A stretch of 64,000 nt of DNA from the NCBI GenBank assembly GCA_016715075.1, contig JADKBK010000005.1, positions 1 to 64,000 of the forward strand, read 5' to 3'. This DNA is from Bacteroidales bacterium. Its GTDB lineage: Bacteria > Bacteroidota > Bacteroidia > Bacteroidales > VadinHA17. The notes below the pieces were generated by a model. It did no database searches and had not been told where the DNA came from. It saw only the letters and a list, made by a program, of their open reading frames with translations. Of this stretch, positions 34,436 to 43,316 are shown one piece after another. Both the position numbers and the translations under genes were made by a program. The first letter of the stretch is position 1, and each line of letters begins with the position of its first letter.

Positions 34436-35458
34436 ATGAATGGCTATGAAAGAATAAACGCTGCATTGAAAGGTGAAAAGCCCGATAAGGTGCCGGTTAT
34501 GCTGCATAATTTTATGCTGGCGGCAAGGGAACATAATATAACAATGTCACAGTATCGGGATAATCCGAAACTGATAGCAGAATGTTTTATTGCTTCAATT
34601 GAGAAGTATCAATATGATGGTATACTTATCGATATCGATACTGTTACACTGGCCGGTGCCGTGGGGGTGCCTGTTGATTTTCCGGTTGATGATCCGGCAA
34701 GGTCGCATGAAGGAAATCTGTTAAACCTGGAGGATGTATTCAAACTCAAACCCGCTAACATTGAAAACTACAGGTATGTCCAGAACTGTCTGGAAGCAGT
34801 GCGTATTCTTAAAGAGTATTATAAGGATGAGATATTTATAAGAGGCAACTGTGACCAGGCTCCTTTTTCACTTGCAAGTATGATGCGGGGAGCACAGACA
34901 TGGATGCTCGATCTGATGATGGGTACGGGAGAGCAGATCAACACTCTGCTTGAATATTGCCTTGATGCAGGTACTCAGTTTATAAAACTTATGTGCCAGA
35001 CCGGTTGTGATATGGTCTCAAATGGCGATAGTCCTGCCGGCCCGGAGATGATATCTTCTGACATGTATGTGAAATATGCACTTCCATTTGAAAAAAGACT
35101 CGCTGACGCAGCCCACAATGAAGGGGTTAAATATGCCCTCCATATCTGCGGCAATACAGATGTCATTCTTGAGCATATGCTTACAACAGGAGCTGAAGCA
35201 ATTGATCTGGATTATAAAACAGATATAAGAAAAATTTATGATGCTTTTCATGATAAGACAACTCTTATCGGAACAATTGATCCCAGCGGAGTGCTGGCAC
35301 TCGGAACACCCGATGATGTAAGAGAAAAAGCTTTGGAATTGCTGAACCTATACCGCAATTCAAACCGGTTTATCATTAATGCAGGATGTGCCATTCCTCC
35401 GACAACACCTTCCGTGAACATCAAAACTTTGATAGAAACTGCACGTAATTTCAGATAG
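34436..35458 (+). CDS. URO-D/MtaA-family methyltransferase-like protein with intact metal motif
   Basis: This complete 340-residue protein begins MNGYERINAALKGEKPDKVP. It has HICGN (His236, Cys238) and INAGCAIPP (Cys318), the spacing of the zinc-binding His-x-Cys...Cys of MtaA/MtbA-type corrinoid methyltransferases. It is therefore closer to methylcobamide-dependent methyltransferases than to heme-pathway HemE. In those systems the zinc activates a thiol that takes a methyl group from a corrinoid protein. No corrinoid protein or second methyltransferase is visible nearby, so the partner is unknown. It is the only one of three local paralogs with the cysteine ligands and is likely the functional one. 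Confidence 0.85.
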   Translation: MNGYERINAALKGEKPDKVPVMLHNFMLAAREHNITMSQYRDNPKLIAECFIASIEKYQYDGILIDIDTVTLAGAVGVPVDFPVDDPARSHEGNLLNLEDVFKLKPANIENYRYVQNCLEAVRILKEYYKDEIFIRGNCDQAPFSLASMMRGAQTWMLDLMMGTGEQINTLLEYCLDAGTQFIKLMCQTGCDMVSNGDSPAGPEMISSDMYVKYALPFEKRLADAAHNEGVKYALHICGNTDVILEHMLTTGAEAIDLDYKTDIRKIYDAFHDKTTLIGTIDPSGVLALGTPDDVREKALELLNLYRNSNRFIINAGCAIPPTTPSVNIKTLIETARNFR

Positions 35459-35621
35459 AATTGATATTGCCAATAAGTGTGTGATATACCTTCGTGAATC
35501 TTAAAGAAGCACTTTATGCACCTCAGTGGTTAAAATGAAATTTGAACAGCATCAGTACAAAGGATGTCAAAAAACAACAGATAGGGTAGAATAATATTCC
35601 TTACATTTAATTTTTAAGAAT

Positions 35622-38030
35622 ATGAACAGGTTGTTTGGATCAACTATCAGATTATTCGTCTTCGCAGCATTTTTAGTTTTTTGCTGTTTCAGTGCTGTTA
35701 GTAAGGCCGCTGATCCGTCGAATGTAACCGCTTCCTCATCAGGATGGACAATAACGGCTGATACTAAAGCCGGCACTCTTCTCCTTTCCCATGATAGTCT
35801 TGGGGTGGTTCTGAAGGATATAACTCTTAATGTAAGAAACAGGAACTATCTCCGACCATTGAAAGAATGGACTGTCGTAAAACAGGTTGATAACAGGCTT
35901 GAGCTTAGGACTGAGCATCCGGCTTCATCCTGGACCTTTGAATTGAATCATGACAATATAATTTTCTCTGCCACAACAGCCGATCTTTTTCTTTCCGCTA
36001 AAGCTCCTGCATCTTCTGACAGGGTAGTGGCACGGCTGATTGATCCCGCTGGAGTACCTGTTAACTGGAGAGGAACTGAAGAGATCACTGTCTCCTGGAA
36101 TGGGCAAGACACTCAGAATCCATCATTTCTTCCTTCCAGAAACCCTGAAGTGATGACCTTTGCCCTCGGGCAGGTATCCTCCTCAAACCTTCACAGCCTG
36201 TTTGACCGGAAAATGGATATTGCACTCAATTTCTCAGACCAGACTACGATGAGCCGTAATATACAGGATCATGATCTGCTTGATCTGGTAATTCCTGTTC
36301 CGGGCAGCACCATATTGCGATTGATCCCTGATTACTATACAAAGAATCTGGGCCTTCCGTATTATAGCAGGTTTGATGACTCCGTATTTCCTTCTGCTCC
36401 TCTGATATGGGGCAGTTGGACGGCGTACTATTATGAAGCCCGTGAATCAGATATTATCGCAAACACTGACTGGCTTGCGCAAAATCTTAAGCCTTACGGA
36501 TTTCAGTACGTCCAGCTTGATGACGGGTATGACAGAGGTAAGGATGAGGGACACTACTGGATCGAAAACTGGAATAAGACACTTTTTCCCCATGGGCCGG
36601 GATGGCTTGCGAATTATATAAAATCTAAGGGTTTGCACCCTGGACTATGGCTGGTTCCGAACTCTTATGCCGGTTTCATAGGTACCCATCCTGAATGGTA
36701 CCTGTACAACAAATCGGGAAATGTTATCCAGGATTACAAGACGCCGGCACTTGATCATACGAATCCTGCAGTTCAGGATTGGCTTGACAAACTATTCACC
36801 ACACTGAAAGGGTGGGGATTCGAATACTATAAGTTCGACGGCGAATTCTCGCTTCCCAAATATGTTCCGGATCTGGATACCAGCAGACTTTTTGACAACT
36901 CCATCGATCCGCTAACAGCCTACCGTGAACGGTTGAAACTGATCCGAAAGGTTATTGGACCTGAAACATTTGTTGAGGGTTGTGTTGCCGGCACACCGCT
37001 GAACGGGATAGGCTATTTTAATTCCTGCTTCAACGGGGATGATATGTATAACAGCTGGAAGGGATCATATGCAGTCTTCAGTTCCATCAATGCAAATGCT
37101 TTCCTGAATCATATGGTAATGTATGTCATGCCGGGGGAGGGAATTGATGTTTCCCCTCTGATGAGCGTGGAAGAATCCAGACAGAAGATGGCGCCAAGGT
37201 CAATCCAGGTAGCTCTTACAAGGGAAGATCCATTCACCGGATTTGGAACTACTCTTCCTGAGGCACGAACTCTGGTGTCAATTATCTCCCTGACAGGGGT
37301 GGCATATCCTCTGACCAGCATTATGCCACGCCTCCCTGAGGAGAGAGTGTCCCTACTGAAGATGACAATGCCGACTCTGCCGATTATTCCTGTTGACCTT
37401 TTCAGCAGAGGCTCAGATATTACCTGGGATAAATTTAAATTCACAACTCCCGAGAGTTACATCCATAATTATCCCGAAATTATCGATCTGAAGGTAAATG
37501 CAATTTCAGGAATTTATGATGTTGCAGCTTTCACCAACTGGAGAGGAGAAAAAATTTCAAAGTCACTATCCCTTCCGGACAAGCTTGGGCTGGAAAGTGG
37601 AAGATCATATATTATTTTTGATTTTTGGAATCAGAAACTGATGGGAATATCAAATGAGATGATTGATGTGGATATTGAACCGCATGATACCCGGGTTCTT
37701 CTGATCCATAAGATCCAGGGACAACCGCAGCTGATAGGCAACTCCAGGCATATTTCAGGTGTTCATTCCATCATAGATCTGAAATGGAACGCTGCCGAAA
37801 AAATGCTAAGAGGGGAATCAGAGACTATCAGCGGAGAGCTCTATTCTCTTTTTGTCTATGTGCCTGACGGAATGTACCTGGCAAATGTAAAAGCGGTCAC
37901 AAAAGATAACCGGGAAGTACCGGCGACATCTGTTGTGGCAGGCAATTTATTAAAGATCAGTCTTGAAGGGCAGGCAGATCCGGTGCAATGGCAGGTTCAG
38001 TTCTCTAATGGTTCCAGAAACGGACGATAA
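35622..38030 (+). CDS. GH36-like alpha-galactosidase / raffinose-synthase-type secreted enzyme
   Basis: This 802-residue protein has a signal peptide (LFVFAAFLVFCCFSAVSKA). A beta-sandwich of ~260 residues precedes a clan GH-D barrel: FQYVQLDDGYDRG, KGLHPGLWLVPNSYAGF and HPEWYLYNKSG. YYKFDGEFSL carries the predicted nucleophile Asp406, and NGDDMYNSW carries the likely acid residue (Asp473 or Asp474). The remainder is beta-rich. It should hydrolyse, or possibly transfer, alpha-galactose. It is clearly different from the GH36-like protein at 8414, having the LDDGYD and KFDGE motifs that protein lacks. It starts a new run 163 bases after the URO-D gene and is followed 45 bases later by another secreted protein. 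Confidence 0.85.
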   Translation: MNRLFGSTIRLFVFAAFLVFCCFSAVSKAADPSNVTASSSGWTITADTKAGTLLLSHDSLGVVLKDITLNVRNRNYLRPLKEWTVVKQVDNRLELRTEHPASSWTFELNHDNIIFSATTADLFLSAKAPASSDRVVARLIDPAGVPVNWRGTEEITVSWNGQDTQNPSFLPSRNPEVMTFALGQVSSSNLHSLFDRKMDIALNFSDQTTMSRNIQDHDLLDLVIPVPGSTILRLIPDYYTKNLGLPYYSRFDDSVFPSAPLIWGSWTAYYYEARESDIIANTDWLAQNLKPYGFQYVQLDDGYDRGKDEGHYWIENWNKTLFPHGPGWLANYIKSKGLHPGLWLVPNSYAGFIGTHPEWYLYNKSGNVIQDYKTPALDHTNPAVQDWLDKLFTTLKGWGFEYYKFDGEFSLPKYVPDLDTSRLFDNSIDPLTAYRERLKLIRKVIGPETFVEGCVAGTPLNGIGYFNSCFNGDDMYNSWKGSYAVFSSINANAFLNHMVMYVMPGEGIDVSPLMSVEESRQKMAPRSIQVALTREDPFTGFGTTLPEARTLVSIISLTGVAYPLTSIMPRLPEERVSLLKMTMPTLPIIPVDLFSRGSDITWDKFKFTTPESYIHNYPEIIDLKVNAISGIYDVAAFTNWRGEKISKSLSLPDKLGLESGRSYIIFDFWNQKLMGISNEMIDVDIEPHDTRVLLIHKIQGQPQLIGNSRHISGVHSIIDLKWNAAEKMLRGESETISGELYSLFVYVPDGMYLANVKAVTKDNREVPATSVVAGNLLKISLEGQADPVQWQVQFSNGSRNGR

Positions 38031-38075
38031 CTGAAGAATATTTTCCTCCGACAGGATACTTTAAAATATTAACAA

Positions 38076-41051
38076 ATGAGACTCCTTTTACCCCTAATCA
38101 TCTCCGTTTTTTACCTAAGCACTATCTCGGGTAATCAGATTGAAATTCCATATTCTGTTCCTGCAAAACCATGGCCTGAATCTTTCGGAAACCATAGGGC
38201 AGTTCTTCATATCTCAAATCCATCAGAGGTTGTTACACTGGATATTTTGTGGCGCCGGCATGATCCTGACCCGGATACCAGACGCTTTCTGATCATTAAT
38301 GCATCAAGCGGCGACACAATTTCAAATATTTTCCGGTATAAGGTAAATAATGAAGAGTGCCGGATAGCATTCGGTCCTGTGAAAATGGCCGGAACTTACT
38401 ATTTCTATTATCTGCCTTATGACATACAGGAGGAATGGGGCTTTTATGGGAAGGATTATCTGAAACGGGAGAGTGATCCTTCAGGAGAATGGCTGCTGAA
38501 GAATCATGTTAACAGACCTTCAAGATCAAAGAGTTTTGTTGCTGCCAGTATTACTGATTTTCAATCCCGCTTCGCATTCGATTCATTTTACCCTATGGAG
38601 GTAATAGCTCTTTTATCTGAAAAATCAGTGCTTCTTGAAAAATACACCAATGACTGGCTTGTATTCCCGGAGGACAGGTCATATCCGATCCGCATGCGCG
38701 ATGAGATACCACTGAGATGGATACGTCAGGGACCATCAGAACAGTTTACCGGTGAAGCACTGAAGAATGAATACTATGCTTTTCAGATCGGGGTATATGC
38801 ATCAAAGGCCGGTCTTCAAAATCTGAAAGTTGAGTTTACATCCCTGCAGGGCGCAAGTGTCAAAATCCCTGCTTCCTCGCTTACCTGTTTCAATACAGGA
38901 GGAATAGGACCATATGGTAAACCTTTTGAGAAGCGGGTCGATGTAGGCCTCGGAATGGTTCAGCCCCTCTGGATAGGAATTGATATACCAGAGGCTATTC
39001 CTGCCGGCACCTATACGGGATCAGTCATAATTAAACCTGAAAATGCCAGGCCGCAGACTATAAAAATTTCACTTAAAATTGCGGATAAGATCATTGCAGA
39101 TCGTGGTGATAGTGAACCATGGCGTCATTCACGGTTACGATGGCTAAACTCTACTCTGGGTATTGATGATAAGACTGTTAAACCATATAAACCTATTGAA
39201 TTTCTGGGTAATAACACCTATCGTCTTACTGAAAAAATTCTAAGAATGGACGATGGAGGAATGCCCGGGTCAATAAATGTATCCGGGACAGAACTTCTTT
39301 CAGATCCGATCTCATTCGTTGTTGAATCAGGTAAGGGCTTTGAGAAATTTACTTTGCCGGAAGATATATCCCTGATTAAAAACAAACCGGGGGCAATTGG
39401 AGGATCGTGGAGATGCCATTCTGACGGTTTTGAACTGACCGGAACAGGAATGGTAGAAGCTGATGGGTACATAAATTATAAAATAAAAATCAGAGCCCTC
39501 AGGGACATTTCCCTGAAGGATGTCAGGCTGGAGATTCCATTTGCCGGGAACGTTGCACAGTATATAATAGGCATGGGGTTACCGGGAACTGTTGTGCCTG
39601 AGGCACATCAGGCACCATGGAGTGGCCCGTTTGACAGTTTCTGGATGGGTAATACTTATGCAGGTCTATGGTGCGAACTGAGGGGCGGAAGCTATAATGG
39701 TCCGCTGCTTAACCTGTACAATCCTGCCCCTCCGGCTTCATGGTATAATAATGATAACGGCGGCTTCAGGATAACAAAAAACCAGTCGGGAACAAATGCA
39801 GTTGTTTACAGTGGAGCCAGGGAATTAAAATCAGGTGAAAAACTTGATTTTGAATGGTCAATGCTTATAACACCAGTTAAAAAAATCAATACAGGGAGCC
39901 AGTTCACAGACCGGTATTATCATAATGGAGGCAACCCAATGCCATCCGATGCCGACCTGTCATGCGGTGTGAAGATAGTCAACCTCCATCATGCCAATAA
40001 CTATAATCCGCATATCAATTACCCTTTTATTGCAACAGACTCAATGAGATGGTTTGTTGATAAGATGCATTCAAAAGGACAGAAGGTAAAGATCTATTAC
40101 ACAATCCGCGAACTCACTAATTACACTACTGAGATCTGGGCACTTCGCAGCCTTGGCGATGAAATACTCGGTAATGGTGATGGCGGAGGATATACATGGC
40201 TCAGGGAACACTTTATTTCCGGTTACAGGCCTCAGTGGTATCAGCACTTTCCGGATAAAAGTCCTGATGCATCTATTGTCAATGCACCTGGGGATTCCAG
40301 GTGGTATAACTATTATATCGAAGGACTGGCCTGGCTTGTCAGAAATGTTGATATAGATGGTTTGTACCTCGATGATGTTACTTATGACAGAAGAACTGTC
40401 AAGCGGATCAGAAAAGTACTTGACAATGAAAAGCCGGGCTGTATACTCGAGCTGCATTCCAATACCGGTTTTTCGAAAGGGCCTGCAAATCAGTATGCTG
40501 AATATTTCCCGTATATTGATAAGATATGGTTTGGAGAGAGCTTTTTATATGATAAAATGTCACCCGGGAACTGGCTTGTCGAAACCTCAGGTATCCCTTT
40601 CGGACTGATGGGCGATATGCTTCAGGGTGGAGGTAACAGATGGAGAGGGATGGTTTATGGTATGACTGTACGTCATCCCTGGACAACAGAAGGGGTGCTT
40701 TGTGATCCTCGTCCTGTGTGGAAAATCTGGGATGAATTTGGAATTGAGTCTTCTGTAATGAAAGGATACTGGCAGAATGACTGTCCGGTCAAAACAGATC
40801 GTCCTGATGTTAAAGCTACTATCTATCTGAAAAATGGAGAATCCCTTTTATCAGTGGCCAGCTGGGCTGAAGACCCGGTAAAGTTTTTATTGAAATTCGA
40901 CTGGAAAGTTCTCGGGATAGATCCCTCGAAAGCTGAGCTGTACGCTCCTTCTGTTGAGAATTTTCAGGAAGAGAGGAGTTTTAGACCTGACGAAACTATC
41001 CCTGTGGAACCAGGAAAGGGCTGGATGATTATTGTGAAGGAGAAAAAGTAA
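38076..41051 (+). CDS. Large secreted glycosidase-like protein (GH123_N/DUF6067-like)
   Basis: This 991-residue protein has a signal peptide (LLPLIISVFYLSTISG). The N-terminal ~330 residues are beta-rich and include AIPAGTYTGSVIIKPENARP, a sandwich segment seen in GH123-type and DUF4091 proteins. The second half looks like a TIM barrel: KMHSKGQKVKIYYTIREL, NVDIDGLYLDDVTYDRRTVK with a strand-end Asp pair, CILELHSNTGFS, and YIDKIWFGESFLYDK with a possible catalytic Glu. An all-beta tail ends the protein. GH123 enzymes act on beta-GalNAc, but the catalytic Asp-Glu pair cannot be confirmed here, so specificity is open. Confidence 0.65.
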   Translation: MRLLLPLIISVFYLSTISGNQIEIPYSVPAKPWPESFGNHRAVLHISNPSEVVTLDILWRRHDPDPDTRRFLIINASSGDTISNIFRYKVNNEECRIAFGPVKMAGTYYFYYLPYDIQEEWGFYGKDYLKRESDPSGEWLLKNHVNRPSRSKSFVAASITDFQSRFAFDSFYPMEVIALLSEKSVLLEKYTNDWLVFPEDRSYPIRMRDEIPLRWIRQGPSEQFTGEALKNEYYAFQIGVYASKAGLQNLKVEFTSLQGASVKIPASSLTCFNTGGIGPYGKPFEKRVDVGLGMVQPLWIGIDIPEAIPAGTYTGSVIIKPENARPQTIKISLKIADKIIADRGDSEPWRHSRLRWLNSTLGIDDKTVKPYKPIEFLGNNTYRLTEKILRMDDGGMPGSINVSGTELLSDPISFVVESGKGFEKFTLPEDISLIKNKPGAIGGSWRCHSDGFELTGTGMVEADGYINYKIKIRALRDISLKDVRLEIPFAGNVAQYIIGMGLPGTVVPEAHQAPWSGPFDSFWMGNTYAGLWCELRGGSYNGPLLNLYNPAPPASWYNNDNGGFRITKNQSGTNAVVYSGARELKSGEKLDFEWSMLITPVKKINTGSQFTDRYYHNGGNPMPSDADLSCGVKIVNLHHANNYNPHINYPFIATDSMRWFVDKMHSKGQKVKIYYTIRELTNYTTEIWALRSLGDEILGNGDGGGYTWLREHFISGYRPQWYQHFPDKSPDASIVNAPGDSRWYNYYIEGLAWLVRNVDIDGLYLDDVTYDRRTVKRIRKVLDNEKPGCILELHSNTGFSKGPANQYAEYFPYIDKIWFGESFLYDKMSPGNWLVETSGIPFGLMGDMLQGGGNRWRGMVYGMTVRHPWTTEGVLCDPRPVWKIWDEFGIESSVMKGYWQNDCPVKTDRPDVKATIYLKNGESLLSVASWAEDPVKFLLKFDWKVLGIDPSKAELYAPSVENFQEERSFRPDETIPVEPGKGWMIIVKEKK

Positions 41052-41065
41052 CTGTTTTTTTGCTA

Positions 41066-41158
41066 AAAAACTACGGAGTTACGCGGAGTTATTACAGAGT
41101 TCCACTGTTTAGGCCTCCGTGTTTTACTCCGTGCAACACTGTGCAACTCCGTGGTTTT
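41066..41158. repeat. Intergenic imperfect palindrome (ACGGAGTT/AACTCCGTG)
   Basis: The left arm starts AAAAACTACGGAGTT (41066-41080) and the right arm ends AACTCCGTGGTTTT (41145-41158), with further ACTCCGTG units inside. It is the same family as the element at 3119. Confidence 0.75.
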
Positions 41159-41196
41159 ATACTATATTTGGTTATTAAACTAAAATAAGTCTTAAG

Positions 41197-41952
41197 ATGT
41201 CGAATCACAAGAAAACACTTATGTTGCTGGTTGTAACAGCTCTCACGTTATCATTCGTATATGCCCAGGAAGGAATGATCTCCTTCGGGAAATCCTCATC
41301 CTTAGACAGGGCGCTGTTTAAGACAAAGGAGAAAGAAATACCTCTTCTCTGGAAGAATGTTAATACTGCACCTGATACCTGGCATCTTGAAAAAGATCTC
41401 CTGGTTTGTTCCGGCCATCCTATCGGAGTAATGCGGTCAGAGAAGCAGTATGAGAATTTCATCCTTCACATAGAGTGGATGCACATGGAACCGGGCGGTA
41501 ATTCCGGGACCTTTGTATGGAGCAATGCCACTCCTCCTGAGGGGGGCAATCTGCCTAATGGAGTTGAGGTTCAGATGCTTGAGCTTGAATGGGTCAGACT
41601 TAATACTAAAGACGGAGTTGTTCCACCAATAGCATATGTTCATGGTGAACTTTTTGGAGTTGGCGGAGTTGAAACGGTACCGGATACCCCCAGAGGCACA
41701 AGAAGCAAATCAATTGAGAACCGTTGCAAGGGGAAGGGGGAATGGAATATTTATGATGTCGTTTGTGTTGACGGTGTGGTGAAGCTTTCAGTGAACGGTA
41801 AATTTGTGAACGGAATTGCGAAAGCAACGCAGAAAAAAGGTTATATATGTCTTGAATCGGAAGGAGCGGAGATACATTTCCGGAATATCAGGATTATTGA
41901 ATTGCCTTCCGGTGTTATTACCCCTGAACAAATAGCAAATGAGTTAAAATGA
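41197..41952 (+). CDS. Secreted DUF1080 protein (3-keto-disaccharide hydrolase family)
   Basis: This 251-residue protein has a signal peptide ending FVYAQ. The fold is the DUF1080 (PF06439) concanavalin-like sandwich: DTWHLEKDLLVCSGHPIGVM, MEPGGNSGTFVW, LPNGVEVQMLE, and the closing GYICLESEGAEIHFRNIRI. Some members cleave 3-keto-disaccharides after a sugar has been oxidised at C3; others may only bind sugars. No Gfo/Idh/MocA 3-dehydrogenase is visible here, so the oxidising partner, if any, is elsewhere or is another oxidoreductase such as the FAD protein at 55394. Its stop overlaps the next gene's start by four bases. Confidence 0.85.
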   Translation: MSNHKKTLMLLVVTALTLSFVYAQEGMISFGKSSSLDRALFKTKEKEIPLLWKNVNTAPDTWHLEKDLLVCSGHPIGVMRSEKQYENFILHIEWMHMEPGGNSGTFVWSNATPPEGGNLPNGVEVQMLELEWVRLNTKDGVVPPIAYVHGELFGVGGVETVPDTPRGTRSKSIENRCKGKGEWNIYDVVCVDGVVKLSVNGKFVNGIAKATQKKGYICLESEGAEIHFRNIRIIELPSGVITPEQIANELK

Positions 41953-43079
41953 AAGATTCTGACAAAACAACACAGGTTTCCGCCAAAGGGAGGCTCCTTT
42001 CGCTTGATGCGCTCAGAGGTTTCGATATGTTATGGATAATAGGCGGAAGTGGCGTAATAACCTCTCTTGCAAAATATACAGATGCGGGCTGGCTTAATTC
42101 AATTGCAGCACAGATGCAGCATGTAACCTGGAATGGATTTCATTTCTATGATCTTATCTTTCCACTGTTCATGTTCATCTCAGGAATAGCAATTCCCTAC
42201 TCTGTTAAATCGGCATTATCAAAAGATCCATCAAAGAGTAAGCTCTTACTGAGGTTCTTAAAAAGGATGGTCATCCTATTCATCCTGGGATTATTATATA
42301 ACGGGGTCTTTCAGGATGGTTTCGCCACTGCCAGATATGCCAGTGTCCTTGCACAGATAGGAATCGCATACTTCTTTGCTGCGGTCATATATACCTTTTC
42401 AGGATCAGTAAAGGCAACAATTTTTTGGATAGCAGGCATTCTGGCCGGGGTATCGGTAATGCAGTTATTTGTACCTGTGCCTGGTTTTGGGCCGGGTGTT
42501 TTTACTCCAGAGGGATCAATAAACGGATATATTGACAGGTTATACCTGCCAGGCAGACTGGCATATTTCAATGGCATTTTTGATGCCCTAGGGATATTAT
42601 CAGTTGTTTCTGCCATTGGTATAACACTAATGGGAATAATTGCCGGAAAGATATTACAGCACCAAACCTTCTCTGAATATCGAAAAACAGGAATTCTTGC
42701 CCTTATTGGGGCGGTTTTGATTCCTGCTGCAGTGCTTCTATCTCCTTTCTATCCTATCATAAAAGTCTGTTGGACAACAACATATAACCTGCTGGCCGCT
42801 GGAATCAGTTTTATTCTGATAGCTCTCTTTTATCTTATAATAGATGTCTGGGGTTATCAGAAATGGTCCTATTTCTTCAGGATAATAGGTATAAATTCAA
42901 TCTTTATTTACCTGTTCGGAAGAATTGTCCCTGTTGGTGAAATTACCGGCTTTTTTGTTGGCTGGATAACTAAGCCATTGGGAAGCCTTGGAGAGGTGAT
43001 CGGGGCATTGGTTATTATAGGTGCAGAATGGTTGTTGCTGTGGTTTATGTACAAAAAAAAGGTGTTTGTTAAGGTCTGA
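41949..43079 (+). CDS. HGSNAT-like membrane acyltransferase (DUF5009/YeiB type)
   Basis: This 376-residue membrane protein has about ten helices. The N terminus RLLSLDALRGFDMLWIIGG and the later NGFHFYDLIFPLFMFISG are hallmarks of heparan-alpha-glucosaminide N-acetyltransferase-like proteins of Bacteroidota. In the human homolog an acetyl group crosses the membrane to glucosamine ends. The His in NGFHFYD fits the reported active-site histidine position. It may add acyl groups to amino sugars in the periplasm. Overlap with the DUF1080 gene (ATGA) implies translational coupling and a joint role. Confidence 0.82.
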   Translation: MKDSDKTTQVSAKGRLLSLDALRGFDMLWIIGGSGVITSLAKYTDAGWLNSIAAQMQHVTWNGFHFYDLIFPLFMFISGIAIPYSVKSALSKDPSKSKLLLRFLKRMVILFILGLLYNGVFQDGFATARYASVLAQIGIAYFFAAVIYTFSGSVKATIFWIAGILAGVSVMQLFVPVPGFGPGVFTPEGSINGYIDRLYLPGRLAYFNGIFDALGILSVVSAIGITLMGIIAGKILQHQTFSEYRKTGILALIGAVLIPAAVLLSPFYPIIKVCWTTTYNLLAAGISFILIALFYLIIDVWGYQKWSYFFRIIGINSIFIYLFGRIVPVGEITGFFVGWITKPLGSLGEVIGALVIIGAEWLLLWFMYKKKVFVKV

Positions 43080-43105
43080 TTTAACTGATCTCTTTATTTA
43101 TTACA

Positions 43106-43249
43106 GATTCTGTATCTTTCTCTGTGAAACTCTGTGCTCCCGATAGTCATCGGGACTCTGTGATCTCTGTGTAAGTTCTTAGCTTAATATTACACAGAGA
43201 GCACAGAGAATACACGGAGTAACACAGAGATAGCTGCAGTTGCAGAATC
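43106..43249. repeat. Intergenic palindrome of CTCTGTG/CACAGAG units with a nested hairpin
   Basis: This 144-base imperfect palindrome has ends GATTCTG (43106-43112) and CAGAATC (43243-43249). Inside the left arm sits a perfect small hairpin, CCCGAT (43139-43144) with ATCGGG (43149-43154), which has no partner in the right arm and looks like a second insertion. Confidence 0.8.
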
Positions 43250-43316
43250 GAATTTCTCAACAGCATCCCGGAGTTCTTTATTTAAATAAACTATTAATAT
43301 TCAAATATATATAATC

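Noticed and set aside
30177..35458. Heme-biosynthesis hemE genes
   Set aside because: Three divergent paralogs lie among sugar genes, one with the MtaA-type His-x-Cys...Cys site; no other heme genes are present.
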